From: Boesenbergia rotunda
Lineage: Eukaryota; Streptophyta; Magnoliopsida; Zingiberales; Zingiberaceae
NCBI GenBank assembly: GCA_024364735.1
Contig: JAGFNQ010004005.1
Location: forward strand, 330,176 to 394,175
Reading direction: 5' to 3'
DNA length: 64,000 nucleotides
Every line of letters begins with the position of its first letter. Position 1 is the first letter of the stretch. Both the position numbers and the translations under genes were made by a program. Shown here piece by piece: positions 43,539 to 54,431 of this stretch. The notes under the pieces are model-generated. The model saw only the letters and a program-made list of their open reading frames with translations. It searched no databases and was not told where the DNA came from.

Positions 43539-45528
43539 GTAGATCCTGCTAAAATCCGTGTTATTTCTTCTTTATCTTACCCCGTATGCGTACGGGATGT
43601 TCGTGCTTTTCTTGGACATGCAGGTTTCTACCGCAGATTTATTAGAGACTTTAGCGATATTGCTCGACCCTTGACAAAACTTTTGCAAAAAGATATTAAA
43701 TTTTGTTTTGATGATAAGTGCAAAGAAGCTTTTCACAAGCTAAGGGAGGCTCTTACCTCTGCTCCATTATTAAATCACCTGATTGGAATTTGCCATTTGA
43801 ATTAATGTGTGATGCATCTAACTTTGCAGTGGGAGCTGTTCTAGCACAGAGGGTGGAGGGAGCACCTCATGTCATATGCTACACCTCCAAGACCCTAGAT
43901 GCCGCCCAAGCTAATTACACCACCACCGAGAAGGAGCTTCTTGCCATAGTTTTTGCTTTAGACCATTTTAGATCTTATTTATTGTGCTCACATGTCATTG
44001 TTTTCTCTGATCATGCAGCTTTAAAGTACTTATTGAAGAAACCAGATGCTAAGCCTAGGCTAATCAAATGGATGCTTCTACTCTAGGAGTTTGACTTGGA
44101 AATCAGAGATAGAAGTGGCAAAGAAAACTTGGTTGCAGATCACCTGAGCAAAATTGAAGGAGATGGATCCACTTCCACCATTGATGATGACTTTAGAGAT
44201 GAGCACCTTCTTGCAGTACATGGTGAGTCACCTTGGTATGCAGATCTTGTTAATTTCTTAGTTGCACATGTTTTTCCTACACACTTTTCTAAAGCTCAAA
44301 AAGATAAACTTAAAAGCGATGCAAAATTCTATGTATGGGATGACCCGTATTTATGGAAATTTTGTAATGACCAAATAATTAGGAGATGCATACTTGACCA
44401 TGAGATTTGTTCAGTTCTTATTTTTTGTCATTCATCAACATGTGGGGGACACTTTGGACCACAAAGAACAGCTAGGAAAGTGTTAGAATGTGGTTTGTAT
44501 TGACCCACCTTGTTTTATGATTCATATGTATTTTATAAAAATTGTGATAGATGTCAGCGAACTGGGAACATAGGAGCTAGAAATGAGATGCCCCTTCAGA
44601 CTATGTTATATTGTGAGATTTTTGATGTTTGGGGAATTGATTTTATGGGACCTTTTCCTGCATCCTGTGGTTATCTGTATATTTTACTTGCTGTAGATTA
44701 TGTTTCTAAATGGGTGGAGGCCATTCCCTCCAAGACTGATGACTCTTTTGTTGTTGTTAGTTTTGTTAGGTCACACATATTTTGCAGGTTTGGAATTCCT
44801 AGAGCTATAATAAGTGACCAGGGATCTCATTTTTGCAACAAACACATGAAGGCCTTGCTTAGTAAGTATGGGGTTGTACACAAGATTTCTACTTCCTATC
44901 ATCCCCAAACAAATGGCCAAGCCGAAATCTCAAATAGAGAAATCAAATCAATTTTGGAAAAGACCGTTGGGCCAAATAGAAAAGATTGGAGTAAGAGGCT
45001 AGATGATGCACTTTGGGCCTATAGAACGACATTTAAGACACCAATTGACATGTTTCCCTACCAGTTAGTCTATGGTAAGGCTTGTCATCTTCCCGTGGAG
45101 ATAGAACACAAGGCATATTGGGCAGTGAAGGCTTGTAATTATGATGCTATCAAGGTGGGAGAAGAGAGAAAACTTCAACTTCAAGAGCTTGAAGAGATTA
45201 GACTTGAAGCATTTGAGAACTCAAGGATCTATAAGGAAAAGACCAAGAACTTCCATGACAAGTACATAGTGAGGAAAGAATTTCAAATTGGTGACAAGGT
45301 CTTATTGTACAAGTCAAGGCTCAAGTTGATTAAGGGTAAGTTGAGGTCAAGGTGGGAAGGTCCATTTATTGTAACTAATATTTTTTCCTATGGAGTTTTT
45401 GAAATTAAAGATGAGACTAATGATTTTACATGGAAAGTAAATGGCCACCGGCTCAAAAAGTATTTTGAAGAGCTAAAGGAGCTAGAGGTGGATGGTGTGG
45501 ACATCAAAGATGCTATCTACCCAACCTA
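43539..45528 (+). pseudogene. pol: Athila-type gypsy pol remnant: RT end, RNase H, integrase
   Basis: It starts abruptly at the X2 LTR end inside RT connection sequence (VRAFLGHAGFYRRFIRDFS). A frameshift near 43775 leads to RNase H (FELMCDASNFAVGAVL; YTTTEKELLAIVFAL; VFSDHAALKYLL). TAG at 44084-44086 (Gln in relatives) precedes EIRDRSGKENLVADHLS. The integrase HHCC finger is cut by TGA at 44501-44503 (Trp in relatives). The integrase core is intact thereafter: Asp in WGIDFMG, Asp in SDQGSHF, Glu in GQAEISNREI. The C-terminal part (PVEIEHKAYWAVKACN; KLQLQELEEIRLEA; WKVNGHRLKKYF) is diagnostic of Athila. The frame ends at TAG 45526-45528. Its left half would lie outside the window. Confidence 0.88.
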
Positions 45529-46240
45529 GAAGGGGAGTTTTCTTGTCTCGAGCTTTTACTTCATTGTAAATACCATTTGATTGTTTTCAAGTAGTTAAGT
45601 TTCTTTTTACATGAATTGTTGATAATAAATGTTTAGGTATGTAGATTGAATAGTGTTTGTAGACACCATTTTACCCTTTTAACACCTTATTTTTGCATGA
45701 GTAGGAATAAATGTATTCCTCTAGGTTTTCTCTATATCATATTAGAGTCTTTTGAAAACAAATTAAATTTGGTTGTCAAGGCTTAGGATTTGAGTCAATG
45801 GATGAAAATTCTTGGTTGCTTGAGTACTACTTAGTTATGGACTCTAGAGTGATGATTTGAGATGAATTCTTTTTATCTAGTGAGGACTTGGTTTTATTGT
45901 TGAGATATACACGTGTAATTGTAATCTAGAACTTGCTTAGGTTCTTTCAAAACCGTATTCTATGATTGGACCACATTTATGTAGGTACCTATTTTGTCTT
46001 CCCTTTTCATTGCAATAATCCTTGTTGATACATGCTTTATTCTCTCCTTTCCCTATTTTTCTACTCAATACCATATTTCTCTATAGACTTGGTTACTTGG
46101 GAGACTTGCTCAATACCGTATTCTATATATTTGTTTCTAACAATAATTTTCAAGTTTTGTGTGGCTTGTATGTTATATATTTGTTTTTACAAACAATTTG
46201 TAAGTCTTGTAATTGATTTTTATGTACTGCAGGTGATTTT
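45529..46240 (+). other. sequence downstream of the Athila pol
   Basis: This is AT-rich and non-coding. Short local repeats occur at 46030-46150 (CTCAATACC(A/G)TATT; ATATTTGTTT). No env-like frame, LTR boundary or purine tract could be placed. Confidence 0.5.
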
Positions 46241-46553
46241 CACGAGTTCGAAATCGAGCTCGATTATATGCTTAACGAGCTCGAACTCGAGCTTGATTAT
46301 GTGCCTAACGAGCTCGAACTCGAGCTCGATTAATCTTAATGAGCCAATCTCGAACTAAGCTCGTTTGACTTTAAAACGAGCTATTTTCGAGTCAAGCTCG
46401 AGCATTTCACGAGCTCTTTAATTTTATTACGAATCAAACTCGAGCTTAATAATTAAAGCTCGAATCAAACTCGAGCCGAATTCGAGCTTAGGGAAAAGCT
46501 AATTGAGCCGAACTCGAGCCTTATACTGTTCGGCTCGGCTCGATTACACCCCT
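46240..46553. repeat. GAGCTCGA-rich repeat, possible degenerate MITE
   Basis: Dense, inverted and direct copies of GAGCTCGA and CTCGAGC continue into GTTCGGCTCGGCTCGATTACACCCCTA, whose reverse complement begins TAGGGGTGTAATCGAGCC. Such ends occur on plant hAT-like MITEs. A matching left terminus is only weakly visible (CAGGTGATTTTCACGAG). Confidence 0.4.
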
Positions 46554-46559
46554 AAGCTC

Positions 46560-47209
46560 AGCCGCCTGCTGCCAACTCTCTCGCACCTGAGTCCCATTCA
46601 GGCGCCCTAGTCAACTGCTTTCTCCAATAAGGGTCAGTTCCAATCATACAAAAATAAAATATAGAATTAATACATGTATGAATTACAACCAGTGCTGTCT
46701 TGGTCCTGACATTCAGGTTTCACTCGAAACCCTAGGTCGGACTGACGCCTACTATTCCCTCACCGAGGAATGCGTCCTCACCTACTCCTCTCAAGAGAGA
46801 TTACCTGTTGTCACCCGCAACCTCCAGTTGGACTTTTACTCGACCTCCGATAACTCAGAACTCGATGACGTTTGATCTCTACCCATCTCGACTCCTATCC
46901 GCAATCTCCGCTTGGCAAAGTCTTTTGCTCGGTCCTCCTGGACCAAGTCTTCATGCTCAGCTTCACTCACCAAGTCTTCGTTGCCCGATCCCCGACCAGG
47001 ATTTTGTGCTCGGCTTCACTTTCCAAGTCTTCATTGCCCGATCCCCGACCAGGATTTTGTGCTCAACTCTGCAGGTCAAGGTTTCTTGCCTAGCTTTCCT
47101 AGGACTTTCCTACAATCTCAATAACTTCATCAGTACACAATACCAGCTTAACTTGAACCCTTTGCTACTTATCAAAATAAGGTTTGATCTGACACTTCCG
47201 ACACCAACA
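46560..47209 (-). repeat. diverged family-Z-like LTR fragment
   Basis: Positions 46693-46805 match the Z LTR block (CTGTCTTGGT...GACGCCTACTATTCCCTC ... CGTCCTCACCTACTCCTCTC). The end (CTTCCGACACCAACA, 47209) corresponds to the Z LTR terminus. Two copies of CTTCGTTGCCCGATCCCCGACCAGGATTTTGTGCTC-type sequence (46960-47060) replace the AGCCCTAG repeats of A, B and D. It is the remains of an older relative, oriented like A and B. Confidence 0.65.
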
Positions 47210-47389
47210 CATCCGGCATACCCTCTCCGGGAAATTGCGAGGCGATGAGGGAGTGAGACGAGGGGCATATCGCCTCCCTCCGGGATGTGAGCTCAGCTGG
47301 AGTACTCGCTTGTCTATATGAGTCCCTCATAAAGATATAATTCTATTTATCTTTTCTTATTATCTCTACTTTTTAACTCTTACTGCTTC

Positions 47390-48150
47390 TTGTATTAGGC
47401 TACTTTTGAATGCTTGCTCTTGGGTCATCAGATGCTTCTCGAGCAAGAGACCGATGCACTGCGACAGCAGGTGGCTGGGCTAGAGGCAAAGGTTTACCGA
47501 GTTCAAAGGGAAAGTCAGATATAGGTCGAAGTTACCAGAGACCTCCGTGCCAAACTAGAACGTTCTACGGACAACCTCCTGGCTTTGGAGTCGACCTTGC
47601 ACAGTGTCTGACACCGGGAATGCCTCTTGTCAAAAAGAACTACAGCTCTCTCGGAAGAAGTGAGCCAATTGACCCAGGAGAGGGGATGACTCCAGGCTCT
47701 GGAGACCGAACTATTAGAAGATGTCTACCTCCTAGAGTCATCGGTAGAGGAACTCAATGACTGAATCAAGGAGTAGGCAGACCAGCTAGACAGGAAGGAA
47801 ATGGAACTGGAGGTGTCGACGACCCAAGACTAGGCACTGACCGACGCACGGGGGGGGGGGGGGGTATGAAGGTTGATCATGATCGATCCCTCGAAGAGCT
47901 GCAAAGTTACAAAGCTAACAAGGAATCCCGACAGTCCGAGGTAGAGGCTACAGTCAAAGACAAATTCCTCCAATTCGAGGAGTTTGACAACATCATGGGC
48001 GACCAAATACTGAAGCGGCTCATGCAAGGCTTCAATGGAGCTGTCCAGTAGATCCACCGAGCCAATATACTGAAGCCAGATGTCGACTTAGGCTTCCTCA
48101 GTGTCAGCCAAGCCTGGGAGGAGTTGTCTACGGAGGAGAAAGAAATGTAA
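47390..48150 (+). pseudogene. Tat-type gypsy accessory ORF remnant (coiled coil)
   Basis: Fragments in shifting frames (HQMLLEQETDALRQQVAGLE; VTRDLRAKLERSTDNLLALE; EVSQLTQERDDS; then 47866-48150 RSLEELQSYKANKE ... FEEFDNIMGDQILKRLMQGF ... AWEELSTEEKEM) look like the coiled-coil C-terminal part of the first ORF of Tat-lineage elements. Stops and frameshifts are frequent, including TAG 48049-48051. A run of 16 G at 47850-47865 sits in the middle. The assignment rests on overall pattern, not a search. Confidence 0.5.
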
Positions 48151-48563
48151 CCTATTTTTTTCTTTGGCCGTCGGGAGGTTTTCTTTTTTATTTTTGACCA
48201 CTTACAATTGTAATTTTTATGTCTCTATTTGAATGAATTTATTTTGATCCACGCGCCATACTTTGTCTATTTGACTTGTGTATTATATCTTGTAATATGT
48301 CTTTCTTATCATGACTTCTTATAAAGTTTCCAGGAATTGCCACTTGATTTGCTTTTGACCTATGTTAAACCAGCCCTTGCCGAGTACCACTTTCTAGTCA
48401 ACTAGCCACTCTACACCAAGGGGAGTTAAGTCCTTGTAGTATCATTGCCCACTGTGGGCCAGCCATTATGGATTTCGACTCATCCTAACCGGGCTTTACT
48501 ACCATCACGTTCGCCGCTTAGGCCTCCTCGACACCCCAAGTTGGTGTCGAATCCTGGGCTAGG
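48151..48563 (+). other. non-coding sequence after the Tat-type ORF
   Basis: A T-rich stretch (48160-48330) is followed by the GC-richer lead-in to the 86-bp array, with diverged half-units (CTCCTCGACACCCCAAGTTGG). No gene is seen. Confidence 0.5.
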
Positions 48564-49080
48564 CTACTCCCGGCCGGGCATCCTTAGTGCTTCGGCCAGG
48601 TATACTCAGCTTGGGCATCCTTGGCACCATAAGTTGATAGGAAGTTGGGTTGCTCCCAGCCGGGCATCCTCAATGACTCAACCAGGTCTACGCAGCTTGG
48701 GCATCCTCGACACCTCAGGCTAGTAAGAACTCAAACTGCTCCCGGTCGGGCAATATCAGTGCCTTAGCTAGGTCTGCTCAGCTTGGGCATCTTCGGCACC
48801 ACAAAGTGGTAGGAACTCGAACTGCTCCCGTCCGGACATCCTCAGCCCCTTGGCCAGGTCTACTCAACTTGGGCATCTTCGGCACCATAAGCTGGTAGGA
48901 ACTCAGGCTGCTCCCAACCGGGCATCCATAGCGCCTCGACTAGGTCTACTCAATTTGGGCATCCTTGGCACCATAAGATAATATGAACTCGGACTGCTCC
49001 CGGTCGGGCATCCTCAGCGCCTTGGCCAGATCTACACATCTTGGGCATCCTCGGCATCACAAGATGGTAGGAACTCGGGC
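48564..49080. repeat. 86-bp tandem array, six units
   Basis: Units start at 48564, 48650, 48736, 48822, 48908 and 48994, a constant 86-bp period. Each contains CTGCTCCCGGYCGGGCATCC, then GGCCAGGTCTACTCAGCTTG, then GGCATCCTCGGCACCA and TGGTAGGAACTC. The units are diverged in base sequence but not in length. Such arrays are common in the non-coding regions of Tat/Ogre-type elements. Confidence 0.85.
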
Positions 49081-49199
49081 GGCATGCTTCAATTGGTGAA
49101 CCATATTTTTCCTGTTCATTCAATTCATCAAGCCCGAAGCAAATACACACACACACACGCATGAATATTACATGATCGGATTATCAGTGCGGTAAGGTT

Positions 49200-50347
49200 A
49201 GAGGTGACTCGCATTCCATGGTCTTTCTAGCCTATTGCCATCAACATCTTGCAAATAATAACTGCCACCTGTGAGTTTTTCGACGATCGTATAAGATCCA
49301 CTCTATTGAGGTTCGAGCTTTCTGACATCGCCAACTAGCTTGATTCTTTTCCACACTTGGTCTCCATCCTGGAATGTCCAGGGGATCACTCGGTGGTTGT
49401 AGACTTGTCACATACGTTGGCGGTACGCAGCTAGTCGGGTGGCTGCTTTGTTCCACACTTTCATTATCAAGTCTAAATCGAGTAGTCACTCCCAGTCATT
49501 ATTCTCCTTAGTGTAGAGTTGTCGCCGAGTTGATTCGTCACCTATCTCAACGGGGATCACCACCTCTGCACCATAGACCAGATGAAAAGGACTTTGCCCA
49601 GTTCCCTCTTTGGGAGTTGTTCGATAGGACCATAGAACGCTCGGGAGTTCTTCGACCCAGCTCCCCCCTGACATGTTCTAGCTTTATCTTCAGTCCTCTA
49701 ATTATTTCTCTATTGACAACTTCAGCCTGATCGTTGCTTTGTGGATAATCGACTAAAGTAAAGGCCTACCGAATACCCAATCCTTCACACCATTTTTTTA
49801 GTTTGTGGCCTGCAAATTGTCTACCATTGTTTGATACCAGCTTGTATGAAATTCCATATCTACAGACAATATCCTTCTAGAGGATCTTAATCACAGCTGT
49901 CTCAGTAATCTGTGCGAGTGGCTCGGCTTCGACCCATTTGGAGAAGTAATCTACCAATACCAACAGGAACTTATTTTGCTATCGTCCTATTAGAAAAGGA
50001 CCTACTATGTCCATCCCCCACTGATCGAAGGGACAAGAGACAGTAGAGGGTCAAAGTGGCTCAGTTGGTTGGTGAGCAATATGTTGGTGTCTTTGGCAAG
50101 CCTCGCATCTGGCAATGAACTTGTTAGCATCCACCTACAATGTGGGCCAGAAATATTCGGCTAGAATAATCTTCATGGCTATCAACTAGTCGTCGATATA
50201 ACTCCCGCAAATGCCTTCATGAACCTCTTGCATGATATACTCAATGTCCCCGAGCCAACACACTTAAGTAATGGCCTGGCGAATGATCTCTTGTAAAGCT
50301 GTTCCCCTATCAAGGTGAACCCAGAAGTGTTAGTGATATGAGAGAAG
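49200..50347 (-). pseudogene. pol: Tat-type gypsy integrase remnant
   Basis: Minus-strand frames in order: GFTLIGEQLYKRSFARPLLK (finger lead-in, about 50300), the region around the catalytic core with many frame changes, then ELPSVLWSYRTTPKEGTGQSPFHLVYGAEV and IPVEIGDESTRRQLYTKENN (49500-49640), then the C-terminal domain to about 49200. The FxLVYGxEAVIPxEI pattern is typical of Tat/Retand integrases. Stops are frequent. It is cut at 50347 by element E. Confidence 0.7.
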
Positions 50348-52624
50348 TGTCCTAAGGCAATCGCCTTATGATTGTAAACATTCATTTTAATAAATGATAA
50401 TTCACTATTTAAGTATACATGTTTGTGTATTTGATTGAGATCTTAAACTCATCTACTGAATGTCCGCAATACAATTCACAACATAAGAGAATTTGTGATG
50501 GGATCACAACTAGTGATTATCTCTAAATGTGTAATTGTGAAGTATTGAAAATATCCCTAGTCGATGAATTGATAAAAACGAACATTATCAATTCTGTTGA
50601 GACTAGCATGGGTTATTCTCTAATCAGCTGATTCTCACTGGCTGGTGACATTGGGATGTCCGGAGATAAACATGGATGCTAGTTAAGGGAACTAGTTCAT
50701 TGGAGTGACTAGCTGTAAAATTTCATATGGTAATCTATATAGATATGTCAATGAAGTTCTTACTACAGCTTAAGTGCGATGTTCCTTTGACTTGCGGTGT
50801 TCAAGTCATCTTGGTCATGGAGACTTATACTTTAACATCTTAAGCAAGCATCTCCTAGGAGGTGTGGACCCAGGATGATTGGGTATAAGCCGAAGTGCCC
50901 GAAGATGTTTGAGCAGCCTATAAAGGATTCACCACTCCTTGTGAGGAGATGTATACCCAGGCCTATCGTCGGATTGTTACTCAAAGACTCTGGCCAGAGC
51001 ATATCATGTTTAGAGTGCGAGTCTCTTAAATACATGAGAGTAATTAGAAATCCAAAGGACGAGAAAGGCACTACTTGGGCTAGGTGTGACGTAGTCAGCC
51101 TAGTGGGGACTGACACAAATAGACCGTGTCCTGAACCAAGTGGGTATAAGATAGTGAAGGGAATGGGGCACGATTCATTAGAGCTACTGAAGGGTTTCAG
51201 AATTACTTCTGAGGTCAAACCGTTGATCTTTCGATTAATTGGGGGTCATGATGTACTACTAGGTGCCACTCATGATCGTTCTATAATTAGTTGATTATAG
51301 ACGGCCAACATAAATCGAAAGCCTATTTAGTCACACGCACTACGAGTAATCCGAGGGATTTAAAACGAGTTGAAAATTAGATTTTTCGATCAAGAGAAAT
51401 AAGTCGAATCTGAGTTAATCAGAGGCGCAATGGAAACTTAAAATGGCTAAGTCTTTTGAAGGCTTATCGGGCGAATTAAATGAGTTTAATTCGCGATCGG
51501 TTCAGTTTGGTTTGGCCAGCCAAAGAGGGTGCTAAATCCCTTTGGTTTGGCCGGCCACAACAAGGGGAAGAAACCAATTTATTTGGTTTAATTAATAAAA
51601 TAAATCTAGCGCGCTTTGTTTTATAAATTATGGATAAATAAATTTGTGTAGAGAAATTTATATAAATAAATTTATAGAAATTTATTCTTTTATGAAAATT
51701 AAAATGATCCATGGAATGGTTTATTTTAATTTTATAAAATCAATTATGAATTGATTTTTTCATAATAAGAAAGTTTATAAATTTCTTGTAAAATTTATTC
51801 CATAATTACAGGAGAGATGAATTTGTTTTATTATAAAGTTAGTTATAATAAAACTTGGTTTAAACGGAATAATTCATAAGAGAATTTATAAGATAAATTT
51901 CTTATGAAAACTAATTCCGTTAATTCCATTAAAGAGGAGACTTAGCAAGGGAGAGGCTACTATATAAAGGAACCAAAGGCAAGCCTTGAATTCCAATAAA
52001 AAGAGTAATCAAGAGATTAATTCTCTCTCTCTCTCTCTCTTATTCTCTTCTCCTTCTCCTTCCCTCCTAGGGCCGGCGCCCCTTGCCACTCTTAGGGCCG
52101 GCGCCCCTTGTCCAACCTAGGGCCGGCGCAACCTCACCCTTCCAAGGGTTGGCGTGAGCAAGGATCACCAAGAAGGAGCCAAACAAGAAGAAGAAGAAGC
52201 GGATCGCAACTCCTCTCTTCCCGGAATTTAGATTCCGTTTCTTGTTGGTAAGTTTCCATTCTTTTCTCTTGTTCTTCTAGTTGTGCCTTTAGAGAATCTA
52301 GTAGTTCTCGTCGGCACAAAACTCGTGACTTTGCGAAGTCATCCCGAAGAGAACTCGGCGTGGACGCGAATAGAGGCGAAGCTTCCAAGGGACGCTACGG
52401 TTGGATCTCGTCCGTTTTCTTCGAGTTACGCGAGGTACAAAGTAAATTAGTGTACTTTTCCGCAATGTTTTAATTTATGATTACGTCCACACATCATAAG
52501 GTCGCATGCTAGATACGTGGTTAAAATAATTTGTGAAATTATTTTATGCTAATTCTTCCGCTGCACGTAAAATTTTAAAATATTACGAACCCGTATCCTT
52601 GTCAACATGCACCCGGTCCCAACA
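50348..52624 (+). repeat. 5' LTR of E (2.3 kb)
   Basis: A TATA box (CTATATAAAGG) lies at about 51960-51970. Next come a CT microsatellite (52021-52041) and three GGGCCGGCGC blocks (52070-52130). An open frame of 139 codons at 50875-51294 lies in U3; it has no recognised motif and I do not treat it as a gene. Positions 51590-51930 are very AT-rich with TAAATTTAT-type repeats. Confidence 0.88.
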
Positions 52625-54343
52625 GTGGTATCAGAGCCGGTTAGTGTTCGACATAATCATAAAATTATTTTGCGGAAAACTTTGTCATGATCTCAATTTT
52701 GGAAAATTTTTTCAATTATGGAAGCTTTCCAATTATAATAAATTTTACATTTAGGAATTTCAAAGTTTGGAAATCCTCATGAAATTTCGCAAACGTTTGA
52801 AATTTCCTAGTTTCTGAAATTTTATAATAATTGTGAAAACTTCCCATCTTTGGAAACTTTCCAATCTTGGAAATTTTCTATTTTAGAAATTTTCCAACTT
52901 TGAAAATATGTAAGTTTTCTTTGTACCAGAAACTTACAATTATTCTGAAAAACTATTATGAAATCTCGCAATTTTGGGCACTTTCTTTCAAGAAAGTTTA
53001 GACAAATTTATGGACAATTAATTGACAATTAAATTTGAATTGGTTTTTAAATTGACAACAAAATTTTTTATTTTGGATTGAGCCTCGGGGAGCCGTCCAA
53101 TTTAAAGTTAGTTGTTGTAATTTAATTTCCCAATTTTAAATGAAATTGTCATGTTTAATTTGGTTGCGCTTCCGAAGCGGACCAAATTGGATTTACGACA
53201 AATTACTTTTCTTTGGGTATCTGAGCCTCGGGGAGCCACCCTTAGAAAATGATTTGTTGTAATTAATTAAATCCATAAATAAAATATGATTTAAGAGGTG
53301 ATGCTCTTACATATTGTTGTCTCCAAAATTAATTAGGAAAATGGTTTCCTATAGAGTTTCTTAAATGAGATTTTCATGAAAATAATATGTGGTTGAATTA
53401 AGGGAATTCTCTCTTAATTTAATAAGATTTGATTTAGAGAAATCAAAGTCTTAAACATATTATTTCCGAAATTGATTATGATAATTTAGGAAATTATTTC
53501 CCAAAATAATTCCTTTAATAAAGTATGAAATTAGAATTAGGAAATCCGGTTCCTAATTCAATTAATGAGACTTGATAACTTAAGTCACATACATACTTTA
53601 TTAAGGAAATCGTTAGTCATGACATGATAATATGTCATGAATGTGCTTAGAAAAGAAAGGATGAGACCCAAAACCCCTTACAAAATATTAAGGCCAACAC
53701 CTTCCATTAATATGGTTAGAATCGGAGTTTTGTTTCTCGTTTGGGTTGATGGACACTTCCATGCCCAACTTGAACCTCAACATGTTCAAACCATGGAATT
53801 AGTTTATGAATAATATAGTTTGAGTCAGAGGTCAATCCTTAGTTTTGGTTGTTGGACACATCCAAGCCTGACTAAACGGTTGAATGAGCTCCAACCATAT
53901 TAAAACTATTTCTTGATTAATGGGTCAGCCTTAAGCTTGGAACATCGATTTGTTGTGCCACAGCCAAGGTCGATGTAAAGAGAGGTGCAGTTGGGTGCTA
54001 TGTATAATGATGCATACTTGTTAATGAGTTAACAACCCAATGATTTATGCAAACATTCAATTAGTTGATAGCATAAAGTGATGGTTACATATATGTGATG
54101 TGTAATCGGTATAATTACCTACCATCATAGCTAAGAAAAACTTGATAGCCACAGCCATGGTGGTTCTTATCTATGGTTGGATATCAACCTATTTGGAGAT
54201 GTTCCTACGATCTCCCGAATTGATAAAAAGGGTTATTCAATTTGAAAAATAAATAATATTTTTTAATTAATGTATGTTGATACATTCTTTAATCATTCTT
54301 CTCAAATAATCTCAATTTGTATTTCTAGGATAATCACTCGATC
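52625..54343 (+). other. E primer-binding site and leader
   Basis: GTGGTATCAGAGCCGG is at 52625-52640. The 1.7-kb leader is AT-rich. It has TTTGGAAATTTTCC-like repeats (52690-52900) and two GAGCCTCGGGGAGCC hairpin-forming blocks (53083 and 53224). It ends TTTCTAG 15 bases before the gag ATG. No coding sequence is seen. Confidence 0.75.
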
Positions 54344-54431
54344 ATGTCTTCTCTGAATTTGCGTTCCATTTTGGACACCAATAAACTGACTGGGCCAAAC
54401 TTCATGGACTGGCTTCGAAACCTGAGGATAG
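54344..54431 (+). pseudogene. gag: E gag N-terminus, interrupted by D (resumes at 63971)
   Basis: ATG at 54344 (MSSLNLRSILDTNKLTGPNF) encodes 29 codons of a copia gag N-terminus. The split codon continues at 63971 as GTC CTC AAG GCA, giving the family-typical NLRIVLKAEKLAYV sequence across the insertion. The open frame that runs on past 54431 is D LTR sequence, not protein. Confidence 0.88.

Noticed and set aside
50875..51294. 139-codon open frame in the E LTR
   Set aside because: It lies wholly in LTR U3, has no recognisable domain, and overlaps an open frame on the other strand; more likely chance openness.
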